From assembly GCA_036873755.1 (NCBI GenBank), contig JAVTVY010017294.1, positions 1 to 64,000 of the forward strand: 64,000 nt of DNA, in the 5' to 3' direction. The notes below the pieces were generated by a model, which saw nothing but the letters and a program-made list of their open reading frames with translations, was not told the DNA's origin and searched no databases. Source of the DNA: Hanleya hanleyi (taxonomy: Eukaryota; Mollusca; Polyplacophora; Lepidopleurida; Hanleyidae). Of the stretch, positions 21,240 through 31,649 are shown piece by piece (position 1 is the first letter of the stretch; every line of letters begins with the position of its first letter). The position numbers and the translations under genes were made by a program.

Positions 21240-22458
21240 CTTGACAATACATACTACAATTTGACCAGTGTTCTTGAAACGGGTGTTCTTAACCCACTTC
21301 TTTCATTGAGATCCTGATTAGAAATAATTCCATCCAATTCAATGTTATTATAAGAAACACCTTTTAATGAGTGCACAAGAACATTGAACATAACAGTTAC
21401 CACAGATAGCAGCATAAGTCAGTGTTCAGCATTGAGTTAATTGAGAGGGGACCGCTTTATTGGCTTAACTTTTGTTCTTTGAAAATCAAAATGTTTTATG
21501 TATTTTGAAATAAATATGTATTTCTTCAGAAAACTACCTATATTGGCTCTAAATTGGACACATTATTTTTCGGAAATTCAAAAACGATTCTTCTCAGTTT
21601 ACTCAAAACAAGTCCCAAAACAAAAATCTATATCATTGACACACCAATATCGAGGTTTCCAAAAATCCCCAAACCCATATAAAAAACACACCAAAAACCA
21701 CCACGATCACAGAGTGTACATGAGCGATAAGTAGGAATTTTGTTTCCTATATATATGTCTACCCACCAGGAAGACGGCTTGATCTGGGAAATGGAACCAT
21801 AACTGATTACATTTAAAACCGATTTGGACGTTTTCAAGCATTTAATGTAATGGTGTTATAAGATCAAATAATATTTAGACCAATGAAAGTAAACCATTTT
21901 TCGTTTCTCTCGTCAGCTTGGGTGACGTCATGTCCGGTTTGCTGTCATCGCGTGACCTCGTGCTACTGACCCGTTCTAACCTGCGCCCCGCGACTGCAAA
22001 GATGCAAACAGATGAAAAGAACGGAGCCAACTTGAGAAACGCTTGAAATTGCGATAAAATCAGAAAATCTATGTTACAGCTAAAGAAACGCTTGTATTCG
22101 TCGTCCATATACAATAATACGCAGATGGACTCGATTATCTTTTAAAAGGCGGTGTGAAACGGGAGGAATTATGATCTGAGATGATTTCATCCAAAACATA
22201 TGTAGTAAGTCATAAATAACCCGGTTATGCTCAAAAGTCATAACCATGTATCAAGTTGGTGCATATGATGGTGAAAGATGTTCGTTCACAAATACACTTC
22301 AAAGTTTCTCAGAGGTAATTAATCACATCACACTCAGTCTATAGTGAAGGATAAACGGATATTTGTGATAGATTAATAATCGTCACCTCTCAGTTATTGT
22401 GAATTCATAGGTAATATTATTGGCACGTAACAGGGGCGATAACTCCCGATGTTTCAAA

Positions 22459-22566
22459 TACAAGCGTCCAGTCGGTCAGTCATTCTTAGTCTTCGTCCAT
22501 TAACGAACTTATATCCAAAGACCTATTCCATATTCCATGTGACAGCATACGTACCAAATAAAACAA
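22459..22566 (-). repeat. R1 copy split by a large insertion: 3' half
   Basis: ACAAGCGTCCAGTCGGTCAG through CAAAGACCTATTCCATATTC to TACCAAAT, where R1 similarity stops. The missing continuation (AAAACAACCATAGTAAATAC...) appears at 26782. The two halves together give one R1 copy inserted into module B of unit I. Confidence 0.75.
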
Positions 22567-22889
22567 GCGCTGGTTGAGCGCAAAGACCTCCGTCGTGGCA
22601 ATAGGGTCTGTCGAGGTAATAGGGTAGGGGAATACAGCATTGAATAACGTAGGGCCGGATGTCAAGCTCAATTTTGCATTTGTTGGACGTTAACTTCACT
22701 ACACTAATTAAGCTGGGATTGAGGGTTCCCCACTAGCATGTCCAGCCAGGGATGTGGAAGTTATATTCCCCGCAAATATTTTTTGTCTGATTTCACGTGC
22801 TTGAAATATTGGGGCATGGAATAGAGTATATAGATGGACAACATGGAATACTGCTTGTGACACTAGACCGCCCATGTGATGAGGATTCA

Positions 22890-23600
22890 ATGCGCTCGGT
22901 ATAATTCTGTATACTGGTGTTACAGGTCACCTTCACCATACTGTATTAATGGCCATGGACTTGTACATGTATCTCATTCATATTGAATGGTGATGGCTGA
23001 TGAGAATATTGCCCATATGGAACAATTGGCTGGATTCCAGCAAATAAAAAGTTCATACATTTATTAATACTATCAAATAATTATGTTTATTCCTTGTCAG
23101 CATCAATGTATTACAGACAATATTTTGACTGAATCATGGTAACATATATTCAAGGGTATGTATGTCTACACTAAACTGAAGGAGACCCATGATGCTTATT
23201 ATATTATGTTGTAAAACTCCACTTGCTAATCTCCATTATGTTGCTTATTGTGAAAATAAAATAAATTATGAAAATAAATTTAGTATGATTGCACATTGCC
23301 CTCAAATTAGAAATATCTTCAGCAGCTAAAGTTAAGCCAATCATAACAATACATAACACCATGATATTGTTGTAATATCACCCATCACTGATTGTAATAT
23401 ATTAGCATAGAAAGGTACACATACTTCAAAACATGTTCTTGTATGTATTGATCTTTGGTTAAGAATTAATGTATTTAATGCATGAGGTACATATACCTAT
23501 TCTTTGTGTTATTCTGTATGCAGTTCATTCTGTATGTATATTATACATGTACATACACCAGAAAGTGGAATTAAAATTTGAATAAAATAATCAAAATATG
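22890..23600. other. AT-rich DNA 3' of the candidate gene
   Basis: No repeat shared with the rest of the window and no convincing exon. Could contain the 3' untranslated region of the minus-strand gene. Confidence 0.3.
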
Positions 23601-23618
23601 TTTCTTTTTTTTCTCTAC

Positions 23619-23687
23619 TCAGAAATGAAATCTTTGTTTCTGCTCAAAGATCCCCCAAAAAGTGTTGCTGGGATGAGCATGAAGGGG
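23619..23687 (-). CDS. Candidate last exon of the minus-strand gene
   Basis: Phase-0 continuation of the exon at 24279-24409: AG (23688-23690 on the plus strand) followed by 22 codons (HAHPSNTFWGIFEQKQ) and TGA. Joining would be in frame. The acceptor is purine-rich and weak, and the opposite strand has a good acceptor (TCTCTACTCAG at about 23611-23621), so this call is tentative. Confidence 0.25.
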   Translation of the reverse strand, partial: PLHAHPSNTFWGIFEQKQRFHF

Positions 23688-24278
23688 CTGTATTACTTTT
23701 TTCTATTTATTTATAGTTAATATTGAATTTTTGAAGAACCCCAATTTGGAAAGTGATAATATATAGGCCTAGACTGAATCATAGATCCTAAAATTAACAT
23801 TTGTCAGTAGCTAAATCATTTTAGACACATTCAAGTCAAGGTTGATAATGTTGATGAAAATTTTGCAGAAAAAGTACCGTATAGATCTACACTGGTGCAG
23901 ACCAGAAACATACAAATTTTTGCCAAAACTTGGATAATCTTATCCATTCAAATATTTCAAGCTGGAGCTGCTACCACTCAAAATTGGCCGGCAGATATTT
24001 GATGACATTTGATGATATTTGTGGAGCATGTTACAGGACTTCCATGGATCTGATATTATCCCATTCTATATGATACTGTTGCCATAGCACAAAATAAACT
24101 AGGTCTGTTCATTTATGTGTTCTATAGCCAGGATTTATTGGGAGCTGCGGATTTTTTAAAAGATTCAATTATTCTGATTGAAGAAATGAAGTCTGGCATG
24201 GTTGTTTTAAGTTAGAACTCGGCATCCTTGGAAATGTCTGACCGATTGACACATGTATCACCCTGCAGGTGGCCTTAC

Positions 24279-24409
24279 ATGCGTAATGTTTATTTCCTGT
24301 TGAATCCGTTGATATCCAATCGGGGGTGGTGATGGTTTACACAATATATGTGGGCAATCACCGGCTCTGATTTTCACCACCTCTGTCATTCCACACCTTT
24401 CTGACTCAG
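24279..24409 (-). CDS. Candidate internal exon of the minus-strand gene
   Basis: Acceptor TTGATTGTTTTAG, two leading bases and 43 codons (pieces CGMTEVVKIRAGDCPHILCK and PPPIGYQRIQQEINITH), ending at CAT|GTAAGG, a strong donor. Contains three Cys and a proline-rich turn. Its start phase matches the donor of the preceding exon (24552). Family not recognised. Confidence 0.45.
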
Positions 24410-24551
24410 CTAAAACAATCAATAGTCTGTATTTGGTACTTCCAGTTCATTCAGTACACGCATTGTGTAACAGTGTTGTTGCGTCTTATATCAGAAGTGC
24501 TGAATACATAACCTGCAGGTTGGAATCAATTGTATACATTTAATATCAAAC

Positions 24552-24657
24552 TCAGTTCATTGAAATGTTTATGGCCTTCATTATATTTCATTCTTTCATC
24601 ATACACAACCAGATGTAATCCATTATACCAGTCCAAGTATTGAATATACTGGCATAT
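24552..24657 (-). CDS. Candidate internal exon of the minus-strand gene
   Basis: Acceptor GATCATTTCTATAG, then 35 codons plus one base (YIQYLDWYNGLHLVVYDERM, KYNEGHKHFNEL) to CTGA|GTTTGA; phase 1, matching the next exon. An alternative donor AAT|GTATAC gives 40 codons in phase 0. Composition is convincingly protein-like. An exon upstream at about 25209-25323 (good acceptor TTCATTTATTCCATACAG) would be compatible in phase but is weaker. Confidence 0.4.
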
Positions 24658-25606
24658 CTATAGAAATGATCATGATGATGTATATATATCATATATATAA
24701 TCTCACCTTTCATACAACATAGTTGTACTTAATAGTACTGGGGCCTGGCCATGTTACAAGACTTCGCAAACGTGGAAGTGGAATGAATACTATGATAACG
24801 TAATCCAGTCTATACATGAGTGATCAATAATATGAATCCTGGAGAACGATGATGGATCTTGGCCATTGGTTGGACTGGAGTTCAACGATGTTCATTTCAG
24901 TGGCATGAGCATGATAAGAAGCCAGGAAATTATAATCAGATCAATATTGTTTATAGCGGTAACCTCTCTTTGGAGCAATGTTTTGGAAATTTCTCCATGC
25001 TATCTGTCAAAAATCTCTGTATTTTGAAAAAAGTTGTTTCATAAGTTTACAAAATTTCTTCCAATTCAATAATGTACATGTGGAACGTGGATAATCCTTT
25101 GTTTCAACTACAATTTAGAATAAGCAAATTATTTTTCATCAAAAGATATCTGATGCTGAATGTGCAAACTTGAAGACTTTGTAAAATACTAATGGCCTGC
25201 CATAATACATCAGTATTAATACATGTAGTGGGATATATACCAGCTGGACTTGAAACTGCATTATACTTCCAATGGGTTTTGTGCCATGCATGTGTTACAG
25301 CACACAATGTGGATGTCAATAAACTGTATGGAATAAATGAAAAGACAATGTTTACAATGTTATATCTTAAACAAAAATTAGCATAAAAAGTATATGTATC
25401 TTATTTATCAGCTTCATCAAATACAGACTCATGAATGCAGGTAGATCTAATTGGTACTTCTGCAAAATCCTCTGTTTTCACTCGTTCATTTTAAATGGAC
25501 TGTAAACGGCGAAAGCTGAGAATGGTATCCTGAGTCAAGGTAATTTGATAGATTCAGGAACAATTTTTAATTCAGTGTATGAAATGTTCACATGCTGCTG
25601 GGGGAT

Positions 25607-25955
25607 TACAAGCGTCTGGTCCGTCATTCATAATTCAGCCGTCGTCCATTAGAGAATATCCGCGTCCATAATCCAAAGACCTATTCCATATTCCATATAA
25701 CAGTATTAGCACCAAATTCAAAAAGACGATCATAGTATACATAAACATAGGCTTGTTTCCTGCAAGAGAGAAGCGGTCAACAGTTTTCAATGATGCCGGC
25801 AAGACATCATGATGTTCCAGAAATATCAAATCTGTATCGCTGATCAGTATTCTTAATCCATAATATTAGTTGTAAAGTCGTCTTCTGAAGAATGATGTAT
25901 CTCAGTCACGCTTTGATTGTGACTGTTCATATGAGTACCATGAGGATCTTGGTGA
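25607..25955 (-). repeat. R1 dispersed repeat, well preserved
   Basis: ATTACAAGCGTCTGGTCCGT, AGCCGTCGTCCATTAGAGAA, AAGAGAGAAGCGGTCAACAG, GATGCCGGCAAGACATCATG, CTGATCAGTATTCTTAATCC and AGTCACGCTTTGATTGTGAC. Lies in the presumed intron 1 region of the minus-strand gene. Confidence 0.9.
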
Positions 25956-26441
25956 ACCTTTGAAATGGGGATTGGCACAGAGAAACATGTGGTTTGACAA
26001 ACAATAAACTATGATTTGATGCTTCATTACAATAATGCTGGTAAATATTTTATAATTGCACAACAAATTCATGCCAAAATAAATAGCCTAACACTCCCCC
26101 CCCCCCGCCTCAAGGCTCAAGGAAATTGAATTGATCAGAAAAAATTAGAATAATTATATATAACCAGGCTGGTTGATATCAACTATTACAGATACACCTA
26201 TCAGTAAAATCAGGGCATCGTCCATTGTGCTGTTATTTGCATAATTTTGGTCAATGTCTTTCACAGTCAGTGCGTGCATGACCTCTCAGTCATTTTATAC
26301 GCAACAACAACACCATGGACTATTTGGTTGACTTCGAAATAATTCATTAGCCGACAAATACTTTGCTATATATAGAAATGACGAGTGGTGTACTAGGAAT
26401 CATTGTGTGGTAATGTCATAAAATGTCGGTAATAAACTTAC

Positions 26442-26495
26442 CAGAAAACGACAAAAATTCGCATCGTCTATCTCTACAACCTGGTGAGCCGCCAT
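26442..26495 (-). CDS. First coding exon of a host-type gene (18 codons)
   Basis: Minus strand: ATGG start in the context TTCGACATGGCGGCTCAC, 18 codons (MAAHQVVEIDDANFCRFL) and then CTG|GTAAGTTT, a consensus splice donor in phase 0. A Met-Ala-Ala start behind a CpG-rich leader is typical of constitutively expressed genes. Downstream exon candidates on the same strand are at 24552-24657, 24279-24409 and 23619-23687. I do not recognise the protein. The same bases are also read in another frame by a 130-codon ORF (26416-26808), which I regard as spurious. Confidence 0.55.
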
Positions 26496-26720
26496 GTCGA
26501 ATCTCCTGCTGGAAACGGGCATTAGGTGGCCCATACCGAACTCCCATTACGGAAACTCGTGAAGCATGATGGGAGTTGGGAACCCGACTAAACAGAATCA
26601 AGGCCCATTGAAATGTATTCCATTGAGGGTTCTCCATTATTTCAAAAGTGTCCAAAAATGTGGCCTCACAATTTCGCCGGGAACCATGGCAAGACCTATT
26701 GGAAATCACGTGAGTCGTGG
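26496..26720 (-). promoter_or_regulatory. CpG-rich promoter with SBS/ZNF143-like motif
   Basis: Upstream of the 26495 ATG the minus strand reads AACTCCCATCATGCTTC (complement of 26561-26577), close to the ACTAYRnnTCCCRnMATGC motif bound by ZNF143/THAP11 in many animal promoters. The leader holds several CpGs and no TATA box. Motif identity is from memory of the consensus. Confidence 0.45.
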
Positions 26721-26781
26721 GTTCCCCATATGACAATTTTATGGTGGGAGATTCAAAGACCCCCGTTTGATCGACGGAGGT

Positions 26782-27385
26782 AAAAACAACCATAGTAAAT
26801 ACAAACATAGGCTAGTTTCCTGCAAGAGAGAAGAGGTCAACGGTTTTCAATGATGCCGGCAAGATACCATAATTTCTTTGATAGGCACTAGAAGTCGGCG
26901 TATGTAACACAAGGCTATTCTATGGATAAAAACTTCATTATTGCTGTGGAGCTGACGTTTCGTTGGAGATACTTCTAACTTTTTCAAAGCCATGAGATAC
27001 CATGATTTTATCAAATCACTGTTTTTTTTTACCATGAAAATATCAAATCCGTATCGATGATCAGTATTCTTAATCCATATGATATTCGTTGTGAAGTTTC
27101 TCGAGAATGATATATCTGTCACGCTTTGACTGTGCCTGATCGTACGAAGTGCATGGGTTCCTACGTCTTCCACGCTACGCTCGTATTTTGCTATAAAAAT
27201 TTTGAAACATTGAGTGGAGGCGCTTGGTGGTTTAGCCCAGTTTTATAAGTTTCTACAATAATGTTTTGTGACGTTGATTAAAATCGACACATTTAACACA
27301 GGATCTAGTAAATACTACTAGGCCAGATATGTAGGTCCCACTGGAATATATTGCATGTCCCACTGGAATGTTGGAATAATACAAC
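26782..27385 (-). repeat. R1 copy split by a large insertion: 5' half
   Basis: Starts AAAAACAACCATAGTAAATA, exactly where the 22459-22566 half stops, and continues through GAAGAGGTCAACGGTTTTCA, CGTATCGATGATCAGTATTC, CACGCTTTGACTGTGCCTGA, CCACGCTACGCTCGTATTTT, GTGACGTTGATTAAAATCG, to TCCCACTGGAATGTTGGAAT. An inner 120-150-bp insertion (26876-26993), flanked by AGATACCATRATTT, carries the block ACGTTTCGTTGGAGATACTT. Confidence 0.8.
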
Positions 27386-27965
27386 CGCAACTTTCGGTAA
27401 CGTTACGTGCGTAAGCTGGAACCTATTGACACCGTGTGATCTACAACCGCTATACAAGAAGTGTTCCTCGGAGTTGAGATATAAATTACAACACATATAA
27501 GGGAAGTTCATCAATACATACATTCATCAAAGCTGAGGAGTACTATTTAATATGCAATATTTATTTGATGAGCATCCAGCAGCATGATGTCTTGAGTAGA
27601 GTGTTTTCTTCCCTTAATATTAGATTATTCATTGAATATTCGAGCAAGATGTCGATCTCAAGCCCGAGAAATATAGCTGTGAATAATAAATCTGAGCGCG
27701 ACACCAAACCATGCTGTCCAGCCCTCCAAACTTCACTTGTGAAGACGTTGGATAAAAGTTGGCTTCTTATAAGCCTGCATGCACTTTTCTGCCGTTTCTG
27801 CGACCTTGTTACTTTGAATTTACAATCAGATATAAATCCCTCGTCGGCAATGGAGGTAAAACGACATGGCATACTTGGGTGCCAAAGATTTTGTAGGCCA
27901 GGAAGCGGGATATTGTCAAATGTTTTAACGAACACAGCTTGTGTCTGAATCGATTACATAGGTTG
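27386..27965. repeat. Tandem unit I, module B (B1)
   Basis: Collinear with 32740-33345 (B2) and 39360-39915 (B3): AACTTTCGGTAACGTTACGT, GTGTGATCTACAACCGCTAT, TTTTCTGCCGTTTCTGCGAC, TCGTCGGCAATGGAGGTAAA and GGGATATTGTCAAATGTTTT. Both strands carry frames of about 125 codons here; neither is intact in all copies. Confidence 0.9.
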
Positions 27966-28139
27966 ACCACGGCATGATCCACGAGTCAGGATTTCAAGAT
28001 AATGGTTACTGGTTCTATAAACTGTTATTCGAAGAGCACCGGTAATCAACAAAATGACGGGTCTTTTTTATGTGGTTTGGTCTTGAAGCGCACGATTGTC
28101 CCTGCGTTATGTTAATGATGTTTAGTTTAATTGTTGCCT

Positions 28140-28500
28140 GTATATGGTGAGATTCTGTTGGTGGACGTTTCATCTCCGAGGCTTGCCCTCTGTGCAAATC
28201 ACTGTGATTGTAGTTTTGTGACTTGTAAACATGGTGGCGAATGAATTAGTATTTGTTCTGAATACAAACTAGCATTGTGTTTGTTTCTATCTGGCGGTCA
28301 CATAGTTCATCATTTTCCAACCGATGACGCTCTGGAATATTTGAATCCAATATCGCATAAGCCGGCGCTAAGAGCCGTGTGGTCATGAACAGCTACAATA
28401 AAAGCGTAACTGGGATACAAATCATCTCAGGGATCACTTTTGGTTCTTGTGATGTTTTTAGAAATTTGCAGTCAGTATATTTACCTTTGAGGTCTTATGA
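28140..28500 (+). repeat. R2 dispersed repeat
   Basis: TGTTGGTGGACGTTTCATCT, ACATGGTGGCGAATGAATTA, CACATAGTTCATCATTTTCC, ATAAGCCGGCGCTAAGAGCC, AAAGCGTAACTGGGATACAA and TTTGCAGTCAGTATATTTAC: the most complete plus-strand R2, reverse complement of 58165-58628. Confidence 0.85.
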
Positions 28501-28639
28501 CCTCTTTTCATTACTCCGGCATATTTTTTCACTATCATTGCTATGTTGCGTGTAATAGTGTGTAGCTGTTAACCAAAATGGATTATCCCGATCACAATTG
28601 TATTGATGACGCCAATTCGCAACTGTTTATAAGAAGATA

Positions 28640-30383
28640 TATATTAAATCTGCCGTTGCTTGGTCTAAAGGAGACATAAATTGTAACAGTTTGTTGTGTT
28701 GCTATGTCGACTGCCAGAGATTTTGTTGAAACAATTCTTTTGACGCCAGACACATGTTTGAGAATCTCGTCTTTGATAGGCGTAACAAGTCATGCGAGTT
28801 GGGTTCCATAGCGTGTGTAGATAGACAAACTGGATATTGGTCGAGTTTTCAGCAAATACAGGTTTAATTTGTATCAAGTATATAGGGTGAACATACATTC
28901 CACACTGCTCAACCTATCGCTCACAAGAGTTAAACTGTGATGGCCGAGGACATAGATGTCGGTTCAATCTATTTTGATTTTGCTAAAAATCCAACAACAT
29001 TGCGACTATATATATGTATTACGGGAATAACGCATTATTGCATCCAATACACAGGCTCATTCAACGATTCAATTACCGTGTACACGTACACGGTCAACGG
29101 TCATCACTACATCTACATTTTGCATGGAACTCAAATATTCGTACAGCATGAGCAAAGAGCTCGACATAAACCACAATATGAAATAACTGAACATAACGAA
29201 TATTGTTCTAGTCCAATAGGCACCAGCATTCAATGGCGCTGGCGTTGGATAAAGCGGGCTTCTTCAAAAACATATATTATTTTTGGCTGTTTTGTGACGC
29301 TGTCACGTTTTCATGACAATTTGATCTGACACCCTTCCCGACGTCAATTGACGCTCATGATGACGTTAAATTTTGCGAAGAAAGATCCGGCCGATTTACT
29401 CGACCCCAATGTATACTCTACGGCTAATATGGACACAGATTGGAGTTCGTCGCCGCATAGACGTCACAAAACTATCCATTGGATATACACGATGACGCCC
29501 ATGCGTTACCATGCAATTCGTAGAAGAAGAAAGCCCAGGCTTTACAACATAGAATCTTAGGACATTCCAATCGATGTTCAGACGTCACAGCATCGATACA
29601 GTTACAACGGAGACTGGCACCAGGGTCATTCATTCTGTAACAGCATGGTTCGTTATTTATTTTTTCCATATAACAAATGCTAATTTCTCCTTTCGATATT
29701 ATTTGTCGTCATTCAGAGAGGTTTTGGAGACCGTTGATTAGACGTGAGTACGTATACACCTGTTCAATTACGTGTGTTCGTGACAAGTTCTAAACAGCTA
29801 TAGATCCACATTTTCGATAAGTTAAAGCACAGAAAAAGTTCGATGTCCTAATGCGCCACTGCATGGTATTAAAAACTCACAGCAATAATCAGAAAAACAG
29901 GCCAAACTGGGAAATGAGTCTTTATAGGCTGGGCAGAAGAGTTAACAGCTGAATATACCACATACCCCCACCCCCTGTGACTAGTAGGTCTGTTGGTGAG
30001 AGACTTAACGCGACTTTCTCAGTGCAGGGTTAATCATATTTGATAATTTCAAAAGGAAATGTCTCAGAGCGTCACACTACGAAATGGTACATACATCCTC
30101 TAACCCTAGGTTTCAACACATGGGAAATCTCTCGAGTTCAGTACCAAGTCAAAGTTTTTGCACAATCGATATTGGGTGGCTATCGTCCAAGGTATGTAGG
30201 TCTCCTGAAGACAGCTTCAAATATCCATTAACATGTGCCTTCCCGCAGCAATATGGACTCTACGGCCCCAGTATATATTGTTTTCAAAATGTTATATATA
30301 TTTATTAAGAATTACAGGAAAGTAATGGTAGTTGCCATATATTTGATAAATATAAAAATAGTTTTCTCTTCAAAATACCCGTC
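28640..30383. repeat. Tandem unit I, module C (C1)
   Basis: Collinear with 40170-42500 (C2) and 46923-49350 (C3) but more diverged: GAGATTTTGTTGAAACAATT, TGTGATGGCCGAGGACATAG, ACCGTGTACACGTACACGGT, GATAATTTCAAAAGGAAATG. The copy stops at about 30383, where the sequence switches to module A3 through shared CTTTTCAAAAT/ATTTAAGAAACGACC text. This is the unit I/unit II junction. Confidence 0.85.
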
Positions 30384-30804
30384 ATTTAAGAAACGACCAA
30401 CTAAGAACCTCCCTAGAATAGCGTGATCCACTGTATTGAAACTGGGATATGAATTATGACTGGGCCAGTTTTCTTAAAACGGATGTTATTAACCCATTTC
30501 GTTTACTGAAATCCTGGTTAACAATAATTCAATTCAATTATAGTATAAGAAAACCTTGTAATCAAGAGAGTGCACAAGAGCAGTGAACATAACAGTTACA
30601 ACAGATAACACCATAAGTCGGTGTTCAGCAATGAGTCAATTGGGAGGGGTCACATTTATTGGCTTACCGTTGTTTCTTTGAAATCAAAATGTTTTATGTG
30701 GGTTGAAATAAAATATTTTAGTGTTCTTCACAAAACTACCTACACTGATTCTAAATTGGACACCATATTTTTCGAAGATTTAAAATCGATTTTTGACAGT
30801 TTAA

Positions 30805-31398
30805 CCCTATCTGGGCTGGGCTTTTTGGGACCTGTCCTGGCCTGGGGGGGGGGGCCGAAATAGCCACCCCCCCCCCCCTAATTATTTTTCTTACCCCTTG
30901 ACCTAGGGGGCTGAATCTCACCACACTATACCCTTGGGGCAAGCTCTACCAGAAAAGGTAAAAAAATCCAAGATGGCCGCTTTGATGGCGTCACAGTGAC
31001 GCCATTTTCAAAAACGACATTTTTTAATCGATTTTTCGGTCGGATTTTTCGAATTTTTTTTATTTATGCAATTTCTCCACAAAAACTGCATGATAAATTA
31101 GTAAAAATTAATGTGATGTGAAATAAAATAGTTTTTGCTCATTTTTCATCGCGGAAAAGCAGAAATTTTGAAGAAATATGACAAAAACTTCATTTTTCTG
31201 GTATCCCACGTGGTCGCCATTTTGAATTTAGCCATGATCCTCTGCTCGGGGGGTCATGCAAATAGGCTCAAAATGACCCCAATATGATCAACTATAAAGT
31301 CAAGAAGTTTCAGCTCTCCATTTTTTGTCGCTCTGGAGATAGCGCTGAAAGTTTGGTAGGGGGGGGCATTTTGCCCCCCCCCTCCAGGCCAGGTAGGG
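30805..31398 (+). mobile_element. piggyBac-like MITE (TTAA family), complete copy
   Basis: 594 bp between perfect TTAA duplications (30801-30804, 31399-31402). Ends CCCTATCTGGGCTGGGC and CCAGGCCAGGTAGGG are inverted repeats. The corresponding site in A1 (CAGTTTACTC) and A2 lacks it, proving insertion. Near the left end a run of ten G and a run of twelve C (about 30845-30879) face each other, and a second G/C pair lies near the right end. No coding capacity; mobilised presumably by a piggyBac-type transposase from elsewhere. Confidence 0.92.
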
Positions 31399-31649
31399 TT
31401 AATAAAAACAATTCAGAAAATAAAAATCTTTATCATTGCCATATAATACCGAGGTTTCCCAAAATCACCAAACCCATAAAAAACACCCCCAAAAACACCA
31501 CGATTATAGAGTGTACATCAGTGATAAGGGGAAATTATGGTTCCTATATATGTCTATTTACCAGTAATACGGCTTGATCTGGGAAATGAAGCTATAACTG
31601 ATTACAATCCTCTTAAATCCATTAGGATCTCTTCACATATTTAATGCAC

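Larger units (their letters stand above)
16965..22458. repeat. Tandem unit I, module A (A1)
   Basis: Collinear with 33366-38915 (A2) over its length at roughly 85-93 percent identity by eye, and its last 1.2 kb also with 30384-32495 (A3). Shared blocks include TAAGTTTCACCAA, GCATTCTAGATAGTTCTAAA, CAGCCATTTCACTGTCCAGT, GTATATATCGATCGTCTGAG and TGTCATCGCGTGACCTCGTG. A1 has two insertions absent from A2 (17409-17641 and 19129-19650). The first bases of module B follow (GATAACTCCCGATGTTTCAA) before R1 interrupts at 22459. Confidence 0.9.
22567..26781. mobile_element. 4.2-kb gene-bearing segment inserted in R1
   Basis: Lies between complementary halves of one R1 copy. Near its edges are inverted 10-bp sequences (ACCTCCGTCG at 22586-22595, CGACGGAGGT at 26772-26781), and AAAACA is found on both outer sides, like a short target duplication. 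It contains a candidate multi-exon minus-strand gene, a second complete R1 (25607-25955), a C12 tract (26094-26107) and otherwise unshared AT-rich DNA. Whether it is a transposon with captured exons, a gene-carrying duplication patch, or the original locus is not settled. Confidence 0.5.

Noticed and set aside
23600..23721. Plus-strand last exon behind a strong acceptor TCTCTACTCAG
   Set aside because: No upstream plus-strand exon in phase; T-rich tracts are common here. Kept only as a caution for the minus-strand last exon.
26416..26808. 130-codon minus-strand frame
   Set aside because: It runs out of frame through the much better supported first exon and promoter.
27561..27948. Overlapping frames of about 125 codons on both strands
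   Set aside because: Neither is intact in B2 and B3, so not reported as a gene; only the ancient B/C similarity is kept as a finding.
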